Below are positions 8,650-18,900 of a stretch of DNA of 64,000 bases, piece by piece (the stretch's first letter is position 1; each line of letters begins with the position of its first letter). Under the pieces are notes generated by a model. That model saw only the letters and a list, made by a program, of their open reading frames with translations, was not told where the DNA came from and made no database searches. Location of the stretch: IMG/VR virus record IMGVR_UViG_3300043774_001004, positions 1-64,000 of that record, one strand, 5' to 3'. Position numbers and translations under genes: made by a program. This DNA comes from a virus.

Positions 8650-10462
8650 TTTTATGATACCTATGGGTTCTAGCCCAGAGGAACCACAAGCAGATAAATC
8701 AATATGGTCAACACTTGCAGTAGAGAAACTATTGCGAGCCATGGATGAAGGTTACAAGGTTAAAGCCACACCTTTTCATGAAGGTAATATCAATTATAGA
8801 AGAGGTAACATAGTATTTGAATATACTGATGAGGAAATGGAGCATATTAAAAGATGTGCTACCGACATCCTTTACTTTGCTGAACACTTTGCAACTGTAA
8901 TGACAGATAAGGGTTTACAGCGTATTAAGCTTAGAGATTATCAAAAGGATATGCTTGTAAACTTTGTAAATAATCGATTCAATGTTTGTCTTGCATCACG
9001 TCAGATTGGTAAAACAATCTGTTCAGCCATATTCATAGCCTGGTATGTTCTATTTAACTATGATAAGAATGCACTTATACTTTCGAATAAGGGCGGTACT
9101 ACAAAAGAAATTATCGATAAAGTAAAAGCTATTCTTGAGAACTTACCGTTCTTTCTAAAACCAGGCATGTTAAAGAATGACGTAATGAATATGAAGTTTG
9201 ATAACGGTTGCCGTATTGTAGGTCAATCTACAACAGGTAAAGCGGGTATCGGTTTTACTATCCACCTTCTATTCCTAGACGAGTTTGCTCACATCCATCA
9301 TAGCTTTGTGGATAGCTTCTATGAAAACGTATATCCTACACTGTCGTCTTCAAAGGTGTCTAGAATTATTATCACCAGTACACCGAACGGTTATAATAAG
9401 TTCTTTGAGATCTATGATGCAGCCGAAAAGAAATTAAATGAATTTGCATCATTCAGAGTTGACTGGTGGCAAGTTCCAGGTAGAGATGAAAAATGGAAAA
9501 ACCAGGAGGTTAAAAACCTGGGTAGTGAAGAGGCCTTTAATCGCCAATATGGTAATCAGTTCATGGCATCTAGTAATCTTTTGCTTTCAGGTGCTTCAGT
9601 TAAGAAATTGAAAAATGGTGAAAAGAAATTTGTATATCTAGATTTTGAACAATTTGAAAGAATCTCAATGGACATGCAAAGATTCCTCTTCTTTGATCCC
9701 AGCTATGACGGCTCAGAATTTAAAGATAAGTCAAGATATTGGATGTTTAGTGTTGATATAGCCGAAGGTGTAGGTGGTGACTATACAGTTATCAATATAT
9801 GGGAGGTTATACCGATGCAAGTTAAAGACTTTGATAGGATAACATCACCCAGTTCAATAAATGACTTCTTTGCCTTTAAGCAAATAGGTGTTTATAGAAG
9901 CAATGAACATAGCGTTGAAGATATATCAAAAATATTGTATACATTAGCCATAGATATTTTCTATCAAGAAAACGTAAAATTGGTAATAGAGTATAACACA
10001 TATGGTGCTACAGTTATGAATTATCTGACGAATATCTTTCCACAGAGAAATGAGTTTGATGAAGAGATGGTAGTTAAGTTTAAACACAGACATGATGCAA
10101 CAACTGCTAAATATGGTTTAAAAATCAAGAAAGATAACAAGACACTTCTTTGTCAAAATCTAAAGAAATACATCGAGCAAAATAAGATGTATGTATATGA
10201 CACCGAAACTGTAAAAGAAATCTCATCATTCGGTAGAACACCAAACGGCTCATATATAGGGCAAATGGGCCACGACGATCATGTAATGACTTGCGTTTCT
10301 GCAACAGAATTTTTTTCAACACTTGATTATTCAGATTATGTTGAAGAAATTTTAGATAACATAGACGAAGAAATATATGATAAAATGGAAGACACTTTAG
10401 CAAAGAGTAATAAAGAAGGAGACGGTAACATGCACTATGATATTTATGATTTGCTTGGCTGA
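8630..10462 (+). CDS. 17: Terminase large subunit (gp17-like)
   Basis: The packaging motor ATPase and nuclease. At 610 residues it matches T4 gp17 in length. The ATPase domain shows Walker A SRQIGKT (residues 123-129) and Walker B LLFLDEFAH (about 213-221), followed by an ITSTPNGYNKF coupling motif. The RNase H-like nuclease domain shows DIAEGVGGDYTV (first Asp about residue 376), VIEYNTYGATV and GHDDHVMTCV (about 547-556). Starts at 8630, 8633 or 8639 are all possible; all overlap the small terminase gene, implying coupling. Confidence 0.95.
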   Translation: MMNMTNDFMIPMGSSPEEPQADKSIWSTLAVEKLLRAMDEGYKVKATPFHEGNINYRRGNIVFEYTDEEMEHIKRCATDILYFAEHFATVMTDKGLQRIKLRDYQKDMLVNFVNNRFNVCLASRQIGKTICSAIFIAWYVLFNYDKNALILSNKGGTTKEIIDKVKAILENLPFFLKPGMLKNDVMNMKFDNGCRIVGQSTTGKAGIGFTIHLLFLDEFAHIHHSFVDSFYENVYPTLSSSKVSRIIITSTPNGYNKFFEIYDAAEKKLNEFASFRVDWWQVPGRDEKWKNQEVKNLGSEEAFNRQYGNQFMASSNLLLSGASVKKLKNGEKKFVYLDFEQFERISMDMQRFLFFDPSYDGSEFKDKSRYWMFSVDIAEGVGGDYTVINIWEVIPMQVKDFDRITSPSSINDFFAFKQIGVYRSNEHSVEDISKILYTLAIDIFYQENVKLVIEYNTYGATVMNYLTNIFPQRNEFDEEMVVKFKHRHDATTAKYGLKIKKDNKTLLCQNLKKYIEQNKMYVYDTETVKEISSFGRTPNGSYIGQMGHDDHVMTCVSATEFFSTLDYSDYVEEILDNIDEEIYDKMEDTLAKSNKEGDGNMHYDIYDLLG

Positions 10463-10494
10463 TATATAATAAAAATAAAAATAACGTATACAAA

Positions 10495-13400
10495 ATGGCA
10501 TTGTCACCAGAATTAGTACAGTTTAAGTCTAGCGGCGTTTATAGACTTGAATACGACAAAAGTCAAATCGCTAGCGTTCCAGCTGATCAGACACGTATGG
10601 TAGTAGGTTTCTCTAAACAGGGACCTTTTAACACACCAGTTTTCGTTTCTGACACTCAATTTTTCCAAGATACATTCGGAACAATTGATAGAACGTTAGA
10701 AAGAAAAGGTTCTTATTTCCATAGAACTTGTTTGCAGGCCTTAGAAAGAGGTCCGATATTGGCTCTTAATCTTTTAAGATTAAATAACGATCTACAGAGC
10801 GCAAATCCCGATTTAGTTGATTATCAGGTTTTTTCAGCTTCTGCTACAGATCTAAACCCAGCCGAAGACTCAGCTCTTTATTCAGGCTTTTTTAACAAGG
10901 ATAGATTCTTCTTCCCAGAAGATATCGCTTTCCTTCAAAACATAGGCCCGTTAAATTCTAAAATCTTCCAATTAGTAAACGTAAGACAGACACCAGTTTC
11001 TGTATTCATTCGTAAAGCACAAGATGTTAATCAGTTTAACGTTCTTGCTAAAGAATGGTATGGTGCAGGTGAAGTACCTATGTTTATGAGTGATTTTGAC
11101 TATATCAGCGACTACATGATCGATGTATTTGTAGTATCTGGCGACTGGTCAAATTATTCACAGTTAGCTATCGATCCACTTTACGGTGAGTATTTCGATG
11201 CAACAAAAGGTCTTATCAAATCAAAGTACCAGCAATTCTTAGATCTTCCTAGTGTTTCAACAATAGCTCAATATACTGGATCTTTTATTCCAGACTTTAT
11301 TGACCTTAACGGTAACAACTTGTTTATCTCAGACCTTATCAATTTTGACACAGCTCAGACTGGTCTTCTTTGTGCTATTGATAAAGCGCCATTCGATGGT
11401 GAAGATATCATAAGCGGTACTGAAAACGGAATTGACCTTGTAGGTCACAATATTGAAAATAAAGTCAATACTGATCCTACATTTACTAGCTTTAGATTCT
11501 TGTCTTATGATAGAGCAGTTAGAGACGATTTCGCTTACACGTTAACAGAAACACCTGAAATTGGTATTGATGTAAACACAGCAAACGATATTGCATTTTA
11601 TTTAGTAAGTGCTGGTTCAGGTACCGCTTCAACTACACCTCCTGGTGTTACATCAGGTGATTTACCATCTGCATTCGGTGCAAATGAGGCTAACTATGTA
11701 ATCCGCATCAGTGAATCTCACCCGCAGTATGATACACTTATCAAAGATAAGCTTATTGCAAACGTTGCAGGTCAAGGTCAAAATCAAAGAGTTGTAGGTT
11801 CTTACGTACTTGTAGACGACGGTCTTGTATATAACTGGGCACCGGTTGTTTCACTTACTGAAGCCGCAGGTTTCCTTTATATTGGAGTAAGTATTGAAGT
11901 TGCAAGTTATGCAGTTTCTATTGAAGCACCTTCTTCAGCAGGTAACCAGATCTTCCTTATTTATAGTCCTTCAGGTGCTGATTGGGACTCAACGGCTACT
12001 GATTACTTTAAGTTTGAAGCTGGTACAGATCTATATGCTGACTGGGATAACGGAGTAATTACTTCAGGTGATATTGCAATTGATTCTGCAAACACTGAGT
12101 TCTACCTAGATATGGATTTTGCTCTTCAGCCTCAGACATATTCTGATGATGCTTCAGGTGTAACAGGAGGTAACATTCCAGTTCTTGCAGATGGTACTGC
12201 AACATACTATGACATTCCAGTTGTAGAAGTTACAGGTTTTAACGACTCAGAATTTACTACACAGGAGAATCTTCCTGACTTTGGTAACTATGAAGATTCA
12301 ACAGGCACACTTATTACTGGTGCATTTGTAGTTCAGTCTTTGGCCGGATCACTTAGTCAAACATTTGAAGTTGTTCCTACTGTTGGTTTACCAGTAAACG
12401 AAATCAAAATAGATTTCCTTACAAATACAGGTGAAATTCAAGTAGGTGACTACTTGGTAGCAACTGAACTTGGACCAAATGGCGAATCTAGATTAACTAA
12501 GATCAATAAAATCGTTAGAGAAGGTGTTGCACCTAACCAGTTGCTCCACATCTACTGCGACCAGGAAATTAAGTTGTATCAAGCAGGTACATTGATTAAG
12601 AGATACAAAAACATCGAAGATGTTACAGATCACTACAAAGTGTTTGCTCTTAACGGTTTCACTTTAAACCCAGCTTATCATATTCCAGACGGTACACAAG
12701 ACAGAGTAGATGAAATCTATGCTGATACTATTCCTGAACAGTCAAATCTTTTCCAAGCCTTGATTGACAAAGATATTATCACATATCGTTACATCGTAGA
12801 CTCATTCGGTCTCGGTATTCAACCAGAATCTAAGTTTCAACTTGCATTACTTGCAAGAAGAAGACAAAATGCTCTTGCTATCTTGAATGCTCCTTCTATG
12901 AAAGACTTCAAAGATTCACAAGATCCTAAGTTTACAATTAGCGGTTCTGTAAGTACTAGATTGATTTCTACAGGTGGTGATCTTTCATTGAATCCACAAT
13001 TTGTTTATAGTCTACCTAGCATACCTAATGGTTCGAACTATTCAGCTTTCTATATTCCTTACCTCATAATCAGAGACAGAGGAAAGAACATTACAGTTCC
13101 ACCTGCAGGTGTTGTTTCTAACAACTTCATCGACAAGTATACAAATGCTTTACCTTGGTCTATCGTTGCAGGTCCAAGAAGAGGTATACTTACAGGTAAA
13201 GGTCTTATCGGACTAGAGACAAATCTTGATAAAAATGACAGAGACTACTTAGAGCCATTCGGTCTTAACCCTATCATCTTCCAAAGAGGCGTAGGTATTG
13301 AGATCCACGGTAATAAGACTGGTCAGCAAAATATCAAGTCTGCACTTTCTAGCATCCACGTAAGAGAAGCATTGATCTTCATTCAAGATGGTATTGCTAG

Positions 13401-13674
13401 TATCTTGAGAAACTACATATTTGAGTTCAACACAGCTCAAACGCGTTTAGAGATCAAGACTCTTGCAGATAACTTTATGCAAGGTGTAAAAAGAGACAAT
13501 GGCGTTTATGATTTCAAAAACGTTATGGACTTAACAAACAATACACCTGACGTAATTGATGCTAACATGGGTATACTAGATACTTATGTAGAACCAGTAA
13601 GAGGTCTTGAGATCCTTGTTCACAGAACAACTATTTTGAGAACAGGTTCTATCGCAGCAGGTCAATTCACCTAA
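10495..13674 (+). CDS. 18: Tail sheath protein (gp18-like), enlarged
   Basis: The contractile tail sheath. The C-terminal 250 residues carry the conserved sheath core: DRDYLEPFGLNPI, VREALIFIQDGIA, FNTAQTRLEIK and a final GLEILVHRTTI strand that links subunits. The N-terminus, with its VGFSKQGPFNTPVFV segment, also fits gp18. At 1059 residues it is about 400 longer than T4 gp18. The extra material lies in the middle (about residues 300-720) and is low in charge and rich in Ala, Ser, Thr and Gly beta strands, as expected for surface-exposed inserted domains. It is followed by a strong terminator, then the tail tube gene. Confidence 0.92.
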   Translation: MALSPELVQFKSSGVYRLEYDKSQIASVPADQTRMVVGFSKQGPFNTPVFVSDTQFFQDTFGTIDRTLERKGSYFHRTCLQALERGPILALNLLRLNNDLQSANPDLVDYQVFSASATDLNPAEDSALYSGFFNKDRFFFPEDIAFLQNIGPLNSKIFQLVNVRQTPVSVFIRKAQDVNQFNVLAKEWYGAGEVPMFMSDFDYISDYMIDVFVVSGDWSNYSQLAIDPLYGEYFDATKGLIKSKYQQFLDLPSVSTIAQYTGSFIPDFIDLNGNNLFISDLINFDTAQTGLLCAIDKAPFDGEDIISGTENGIDLVGHNIENKVNTDPTFTSFRFLSYDRAVRDDFAYTLTETPEIGIDVNTANDIAFYLVSAGSGTASTTPPGVTSGDLPSAFGANEANYVIRISESHPQYDTLIKDKLIANVAGQGQNQRVVGSYVLVDDGLVYNWAPVVSLTEAAGFLYIGVSIEVASYAVSIEAPSSAGNQIFLIYSPSGADWDSTATDYFKFEAGTDLYADWDNGVITSGDIAIDSANTEFYLDMDFALQPQTYSDDASGVTGGNIPVLADGTATYYDIPVVEVTGFNDSEFTTQENLPDFGNYEDSTGTLITGAFVVQSLAGSLSQTFEVVPTVGLPVNEIKIDFLTNTGEIQVGDYLVATELGPNGESRLTKINKIVREGVAPNQLLHIYCDQEIKLYQAGTLIKRYKNIEDVTDHYKVFALNGFTLNPAYHIPDGTQDRVDEIYADTIPEQSNLFQALIDKDIITYRYIVDSFGLGIQPESKFQLALLARRRQNALAILNAPSMKDFKDSQDPKFTISGSVSTRLISTGGDLSLNPQFVYSLPSIPNGSNYSAFYIPYLIIRDRGKNITVPPAGVVSNNFIDKYTNALPWSIVAGPRRGILTGKGLIGLETNLDKNDRDYLEPFGLNPIIFQRGVGIEIHGNKTGQQNIKSALSSIHVREALIFIQDGIASILRNYIFEFNTAQTRLEIKTLADNFMQGVKRDNGVYDFKNVMDLTNNTPDVIDANMGILDTYVEPVRGLEILVHRTTILRTGSIAAGQFT

Positions 13675-13684
13675 TATAATATAA

Positions 13685-13714
13685 AAAGCCCGACTCTATG
13701 AGTCGGGCTTTTCT
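13685..13714 (+). terminator. Rho-independent terminator after tail sheath
   Basis: AAAGCCCGACTC / GAGTCGGGCTTT, a 12-bp stem with a TAT loop and a T tract. It separates sheath and tube transcripts, probably to allow different abundances. Confidence 0.95.
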
Positions 13715-13761
13715 AAAAACCATAGAAAAATCAATATATACCAAAAATAATCTTATAAAAA

Positions 13762-14310
13762 ATGGCAGGTTTACCACATTATAATAACTCTAGAGCCGCT
13801 ACACAAAAGTTCGAGCCAATACAGGGTAATTTGTTCGAAGTAACAATACTCCCTCCGCAGATCGACGGTACTCTTTTACTTGAGCACGTTAATACTGTAA
13901 GTGGTCTAGGCGGTTTAAATCCAGCTTACGATGCAGTAACGCAGAAATATAAATTCGCAGAAAGAAGTTACGCTGGTATGCCAGGTAAAACATCTGTAGA
14001 CGTAACTGTTCAGTTCTCTTTGAACTTAAATGACACTAACCAGAACTATATCTACAAAACATTAAGAGATTGGTATAAGAAGATTTACGATCCTGCAACA
14101 GGTGCTATGGGTCTTAAGAAAGATTATGTAGGTACCATGATTATCGTTATGTACGATCGTGCCGGTAACATCCACAGAAAGATTACACTTCTTGATTGCT
14201 TCCCAACTGGAGGTGTTCCATTCGCAGATGGTTTAGATTATGGCTCACAAGATCCTATCACGCTTGATATGGTTTGGAGATCTGATAACTGGACTGAAGA
14301 GAATAACTAA
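13762..14310 (+). CDS. 19: Tail tube protein (gp19-like)
   Basis: The inner tail tube subunit, 182 residues against 163 in T4 gp19. It has the typical N-terminal FEVTILPP strand after a short leader, a VNTVSGLGGLNPAYD loop, and a C-terminal segment GLDYGSQDPITLDMVWRSDN, matching the conserved end of tube proteins where the last beta strand is followed by an acidic tail. It sits between the sheath and the tail chaperone genes, as in other T4-like phages, and is flanked on both sides by terminators, fitting a very abundant product. Confidence 0.92.
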   Translation: MAGLPHYNNSRAATQKFEPIQGNLFEVTILPPQIDGTLLLEHVNTVSGLGGLNPAYDAVTQKYKFAERSYAGMPGKTSVDVTVQFSLNLNDTNQNYIYKTLRDWYKKIYDPATGAMGLKKDYVGTMIIVMYDRAGNIHRKITLLDCFPTGGVPFADGLDYGSQDPITLDMVWRSDNWTEENN

Positions 14311-14329
14311 TTCTTTATTTAATAAACTG

Positions 14330-14357
14330 AAAAGCCAGCTAATGCTGGCTTTTTTTA
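14330..14357 (+). terminator. Rho-independent terminator after tail tube
   Basis: AAAGCCAGC / GCTGGCTTT, a 9-bp stem with a TAAT loop followed by a run of T. Confidence 0.93.
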
Positions 14358-14374
14358 TGTTTCAGTGACATATA

Positions 14375-14409
14375 TACTATGATAGTATAATACTATGATA
14401 GTATAAATA
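14375..14409 (+). promoter_or_regulatory. Tandem palindromic operator and TATAAATA box
   Basis: TACTATGATAGTATAA occurs twice in exact tandem (14375-14390 and 14391-14406). Each copy contains the perfect palindrome TACTAT-G-ATAGTA. The second runs into TATAAATA (14402-14409), identical to the T4 late promoter box, 13 bases before the next ATG. Tandem dyads overlapping a promoter upstream of a ribbon-helix-helix-like gene look like an autoregulatory operator. Confidence 0.65.
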
Positions 14410-14422
14410 AGTCAAACTTTAA

Positions 14423-14611
14423 ATGGCACGTGATGAAAATAATCTTACAGAGCGTATACAAGTACTTCTATCTAAAGAAGATCTCAGCAGATTACATACA
14501 ATCATATATCAGGAAGCAATGTCTGAAGGTAAAAAGCCTGAAACGATTTCATCGTATTTGCGTATAACAATTAAAAATTTAATCGAAAATAAAACTACGA
14601 CACATGAGTGA
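14423..14611 (+). CDS. Small ribbon-helix-helix-like DNA-binding protein
   Basis: A 62-residue protein whose layout matches ribbon-helix-helix regulators: an N-terminal strand (ERIQVLLSKEDL), a first helix (LHTIIYQEAMSEG), a short turn with Lys-Pro-Glu-Thr, and a second helix (SSYLRITIKNLIEN). Such proteins bind DNA as dimers through the strand, usually at tandem inverted repeats. Exactly that kind of site precedes the gene at 14375-14406. It overlaps the next gene, the tail chaperone, by 8 bases, so it may tune expression of the chaperone and tape measure genes. Function is inferred from fold pattern and context. Confidence 0.6.
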   Translation: MARDENNLTERIQVLLSKEDLSRLHTIIYQEAMSEGKKPETISSYLRITIKNLIENKTTTHE

Positions 14612-15614
14612 ACAAGGTAAATTAAGCGAAGAAGAAATGAAAAGAATCATTGAGGAGCAAGAAAGACAAGGTGCTGTCAATGATCCTATTATCGAAAATG
14701 CTAAAAGACTAAAAGAGTCTGCCAAAAAAGACGGACTAGGAAAGGTAGATACCAAAAGAGGTAAAGGTGGTTTAGTAGATTCTACTGAATTAAATTCAGA
14801 CATGATTCTAGGTTTCCATACTGTACATTCTGCAGATATGCCTTCAGGCGGTCTATTTTACCCATCTGACGTTGATATCCAAATCAGACCAGCTAAAGTA
14901 GCAGAGATTAGACATTTCTCTACTCTACAAGAAAGAGACTTATTTGACGTAGATGAAAAGTTAAATCATATCGTACAAAGCTGTACAAAGATTCGCACTA
15001 AGACCAGAGTAATGAGTTGGAAAGATCTCCTAGAAGAAGATCGTATCTATATTATTTTGGCTATTAGAGCACTTACGTTCAGTAAAGGCGAGAACAAATT
15101 ACAAGTCAAAAAGAATTGCCCTGACTGTAACACGGAGAACAGTATTGAAATCGCTAATGAAAATCTCCAGTTTAACTCTATACCAGAGGATCTCATGAAG
15201 TATTATGATGATTACAATAGAGTTCTTACTATTCAAACTAAATCATGTGGTACTATCTACATGAAGCCACCTACAATTGGTGTAATGCAAGTTGTTACTA
15301 AGTACATTCGTGAAAAAGAAAGACAAGGTGAAAACTGGGATAAAGCACATATCCAAGTTTTACCATACATTCAACATGAATGGAGAGGTTTCACTGAAAA
15401 AGAAATCTTCCAAAGTGAAGTAGATTTCCAAGGATGGGATGATACAAAATATACTTTGCATTACAGATTAGCTGAACAGATTAAAGTAGGTGTTAAACCT
15501 GATGTATCATGCTCTTGTAAAGCGTGTGGTGCGGAGGTCACCGCTGCTATCAACTTTCGCGGCGGAATCAAAGATCTTTTCGTTGTTTCAGATATCTCTG
15601 GAGAACTTCTTTAA
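14604..15614 (+). CDS. Tail/baseplate assembly chaperone (gp26-like)
   Basis: A 336-residue protein of the T4 gp26 baseplate family type. The family signature appears at about residues 76-100: MPSGGLFYPSDVDIQIRP followed by the EIRHFSTLQERDLF helix. A zinc-binding pair (CPDC at about residue 172 and CSCKAC near 304) is present. Residues 1-60 are a charged extension. It lies directly before the tape measure gene, the position of frameshifted tail assembly chaperones in many phages. The frame ends at TAA 15612-15614, but a second open frame continues in +1 with no stop, suggesting that a fraction of ribosomes shift. Confidence 0.7.
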   Translation: MSEQGKLSEEEMKRIIEEQERQGAVNDPIIENAKRLKESAKKDGLGKVDTKRGKGGLVDSTELNSDMILGFHTVHSADMPSGGLFYPSDVDIQIRPAKVAEIRHFSTLQERDLFDVDEKLNHIVQSCTKIRTKTRVMSWKDLLEEDRIYIILAIRALTFSKGENKLQVKKNCPDCNTENSIEIANENLQFNSIPEDLMKYYDDYNRVLTIQTKSCGTIYMKPPTIGVMQVVTKYIREKERQGENWDKAHIQVLPYIQHEWRGFTEKEIFQSEVDFQGWDDTKYTLHYRLAEQIKVGVKPDVSCSCKACGAEVTAAINFRGGIKDLFVVSDISGELL

Positions 15615-15615
15615 G
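15600..15615 (+). other. Candidate +1 programmed frameshift site
   Basis: The end of the chaperone frame reads GGA GAA CTT CTT TAA G. The CTT-TAA pair is the same type as the CUU-UGA site of bacterial release factor 2, where the Leu tRNA slips forward one base onto UUU. A purine-rich GGAG lies 5 bases upstream of the last CTT. A +1 slip would read CTT-(T)-AAG-ATT-AAA and enter the 15613-15897 frame. Confidence 0.6.
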
Positions 15616-15897
15616 ATTAAATTCTATCTTTATCATTATCTCAGAATACAGCCAAGCGAAATTGAAGCTTGGCCGTATTATGAGCTTGAGTACACAATGG
15701 AGAATCTCAAGGACTTCTTAGAGAAGAAGAAGAAAGGTGAGGATGAACAAAATGAGAAGTATAGCAAGAGTTCTACAAGCAATGATATGAGACGCCAACA
15801 ACAGGCTATGGGTAGATCAATAAATACTCCAAAGATGCCTAGTACTTCTTCATATAAAATGCCAAGTCCTAGCTTCAACATGCCTAAAAAATTCTAG
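15613..15897 (+). CDS. Frameshift extension of the tail chaperone
   Basis: An open frame of about 94 codons in +1 relative to the upstream chaperone. It starts KIKFYLYHYLRIQPSEIEAW, followed by PYYELEYTMENLKDFLEKK, a segment like the T domain of lambda G/GT-type chaperones and T4 gp51-like proteins, and ends in a Ser/Pro/Met-rich tail. No ATG lies at the start of the recognisable domain; the only alternatives are an ATG at 15490 inside the upstream gene or one at 15697 in the middle of the domain. Its location between chaperone and tape measure matches the conserved tail gene order. It is most simply made as a fusion by +1 frameshifting. Confidence 0.6.
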   Translation, partial: KIKFYLYHYLRIQPSEIEAWPYYELEYTMENLKDFLEKKKKGEDEQNEKYSKSSTSNDMRRQQQAMGRSINTPKMPSTSSYKMPSPSFNMPKKF

Positions 15898-15904
15898 AAC
15901 ATGA

Positions 15905-18900
15905 ATGGCGTTTAATCTGTTTAAGAACCCATTTGAGAATCTTTCTCTTGAGAATCAATCAGCTATGGTTGGTAGCCTGCAAGAAATTAAAGATTACTTT
16001 TTTAAAGGTAATACAATCGTTCAGGCTGTTTTAGAATTAACTGCTGAAGTCAAAAAGAACATAAAAGAGCAGGATCGTCTTATTCAAGTCCTCCTTAAGC
16101 GTCAAGAAAAGCAAATGACGGACAAGGACCAGAAGGAGATGGTTAAAACAATGCAGGTCTTCGGACCTGCTATGCAGAGAATTGTGGGTGCCATTAAAGA
16201 TTACTCAAAGGTACCTGAAGATGCTGTAGATAAATTTATCCTCTCTGTTGAAAAGATAGCTGCAGCTTTTGAAAAGATAAAAGATTTTGGAAAAACAATA
16301 GAAGAAGCCGGAAGGGGTCTTATGATGATGGCAGGTGGGATCATATTATTTGGTCTCGCACTTCTTATATCTGGACCTTTATATCTTTTAGCACTTCCTC
16401 TAACTCCTATCGTATTTGCAGTAGTATTAGGATTTCTATATTTATATAGTAGAATCTTAGGCCCTGAACAAAAGAGTGGTAACCTACAACAAGGCGGACA
16501 GGGTCTTATGTATATGGCCGCCGGAATATTCCTTTTCGGTCTCGCTCTTTATCTTGCCAGCTTTGTCTATCAGCAGTTATGGATGGGCACAGTTGGTGTC
16601 ATGGCTATATTGCTTACTATAGCCGCAGTTGTTGGTATATTCTACCTGATTCAAAAATCTGGTATAGGTGAAAATGCTGTTCAAAGTGCAAAAGCACTTC
16701 TCTATATGGCCGCAGTTATCGGTCTCTTTGGTTTAATACTTTATCTGTCGAGTCTTATTTATGCCGAACTATGGACAGGTACTGTGGGTGTATTAGCTAT
16801 ATTACTTACTATAGCCGCAGTTGTTGGTATATTCTATTTAATTGAAGCACTAGGTGTGGCTAAGTCTGCAATGCAAAGTGCAAAAGTACTTCTTTATATG
16901 GCCGGAGTTATCGGTCTATTTGGATTGATACTTCTTTTATCAAGTCTCATATATGCCGAACTGTGGACTGGTACGATAGGTATGCTAGCTATATTACTTA
17001 CTATAGCTGCAGTCGTAGGTATATTCTATTTAATTGAAGCAATGGGTGTTGCTAAGTCGGCATTGAATAGCGCGAGAGCGCTTCTCTATATGGCTGCAGC
17101 AATTGGTTTATTCGGCTTGATATTATATTTGGCTAGCTTTATCTATGCTGAATTATGGATGGGCACAGTTGGTGTCATGGCTATATTGCTTACCATAGCA
17201 GCGGTCATCGGTCTATTCTGGTTAATGGAATTTATGGGTATATCAGATGTCGCAATGAAAGGTGCTAAAACACTTCTTTATATGGCAGCTGTTATCGGTC
17301 TAGTAGGTTTAATACTCTATTTGGCTAGCTTTATTTATGCTGAATTATGGCAAGGAGCAGTAGGTGTTCTGGCTATATTATTAGTAATTGGAGCCATGGT
17401 CGGACTTATGTTTGTGCTTGACATGCTAAGCGATTCCATATATGATGGTGTAAAAGCTTTAGCATGGATGACACTTGTTCTTGTAATAGTTGGTATAGCT
17501 CTCTATGCAATAAGTTTTGTTTACGAAGAAATGTGGATGGGCGCTTTAGGTTCTTTACCTATTCTTTTAGTTATCGGTGCACTTGTAGGACTTATGTTCT
17601 TGCTTGACGGACTGAGTGATACTATTTATGATGGAGCCAAAGCTTTATTAGCAATGGTTTTTTCTTTTGGTTTAGCCGCATTTGTACTTTACATGATATC
17701 TGATCTTGCAGATGAAATGATGGCAGGTCTAGCAGCATCGTGGCCTATACTTATACTAATACTTGCCCTTGTCGGCATCATGTTCCTATTAGACATGCTA
17801 AAGACAAATATCATAATGGGAGCATTATCTCTAGGTGTAATGTCACTAGCGGTATTAGTGCTAGCAGGAGCTTTATATGTCCTTAAAGAAATTGAATGGA
17901 CTCCTGCTGACAGTTTAAGTTTAGCTGGCTTATTATTAGTTTTAGCACTTATTGGTAGTGTCTTAGGCGTTCTAATGGATGTAGGTCTATTGCCTCTTCT
18001 AGGTGCTGCAGCAATTGCAGCCATAGGTTTAGCTATTATACCTCTTGCAATAGGTCTTAAGTACTATAAAGAGGCAGGTTGGACAGGTGATGATACTATA
18101 AATCTAGGTTTACTTGTTGGTGCATTAGGTCTAGTTGCAACGGTTTTAGGTAATCCGTTTACAAACTTTATGACTCTTCTAGGAGCTGCAGCAATGGTAG
18201 TGATAGGAGCAGCAATTGTTCCTTTAACTGAAGGCTTAATGAATTACAAAAATTCAGGCTGGAAAGAATCCGATAACCAGAAGCTTATAGATACAATGAC
18301 TGCAGTCGTTAGAGCCTTTGGTATTATGTGGGACGAAGATCTACAAAAAGAAGCAGGTCTTAAGCCCTTCTCACCTTATGAGGTTTATATGGGTGTTACA
18401 GCACTTTCAGGTATAGGTAATGTAATGACAAGTCTTGCACAAGGTCTTGTGTCATTTGCCTCAATGCAATTTGTAGAATTTGAAGTAGTTAAAGACAAAG
18501 ACGGTAATGCAGTACTGCAGCCTAAGGCCGTACATAAATTAACAGACGCTGATATACAGGCAGCAGGAACTAATTTTGCAGCAGTTCTTAATGCGATACT
18601 TGATCCTATTGCAGCTGTAGGCAAGAAAGAAATTGAAGGACAAGGTCAATTTGCACAGGGATATGTTTCTAACGGTATTAGAGCTCTTACTGGTATAGGT
18701 AATATCATGACAGATCTCGCCAAGGGTATACAGGCATTCGCAGATCTTAAGTTTATAACATATGGTGTAGTAAATGGTGGAACACCTGATGCGAAATTAG
18801 TACCAACGTCAGTTGTACAGTTAACTGATTCTCATTTCAAAGCTGCTGGCGAAGGATTTGCTCAAGTGGTTAATGCGATACTTAATCCTATTGCAGATGT

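Noticed and set aside
14402-14409. TATAAAT boxes as proven T4-type late promoters
   Set aside because: The 8-mer is expected several times by chance in 64 kb of AT-rich DNA, and most structural genes here lack it. Kept only as low-confidence annotations where position supports it.
15490-15612. ATG at 15490 as the start of the second tail chaperone frame
   Set aside because: The residues between 15490 and 15612 are basic and unlike a protein domain, and lie inside the conserved zinc-ribbon end of the gp26-like gene. The recognisable domain begins only at the putative shift site.
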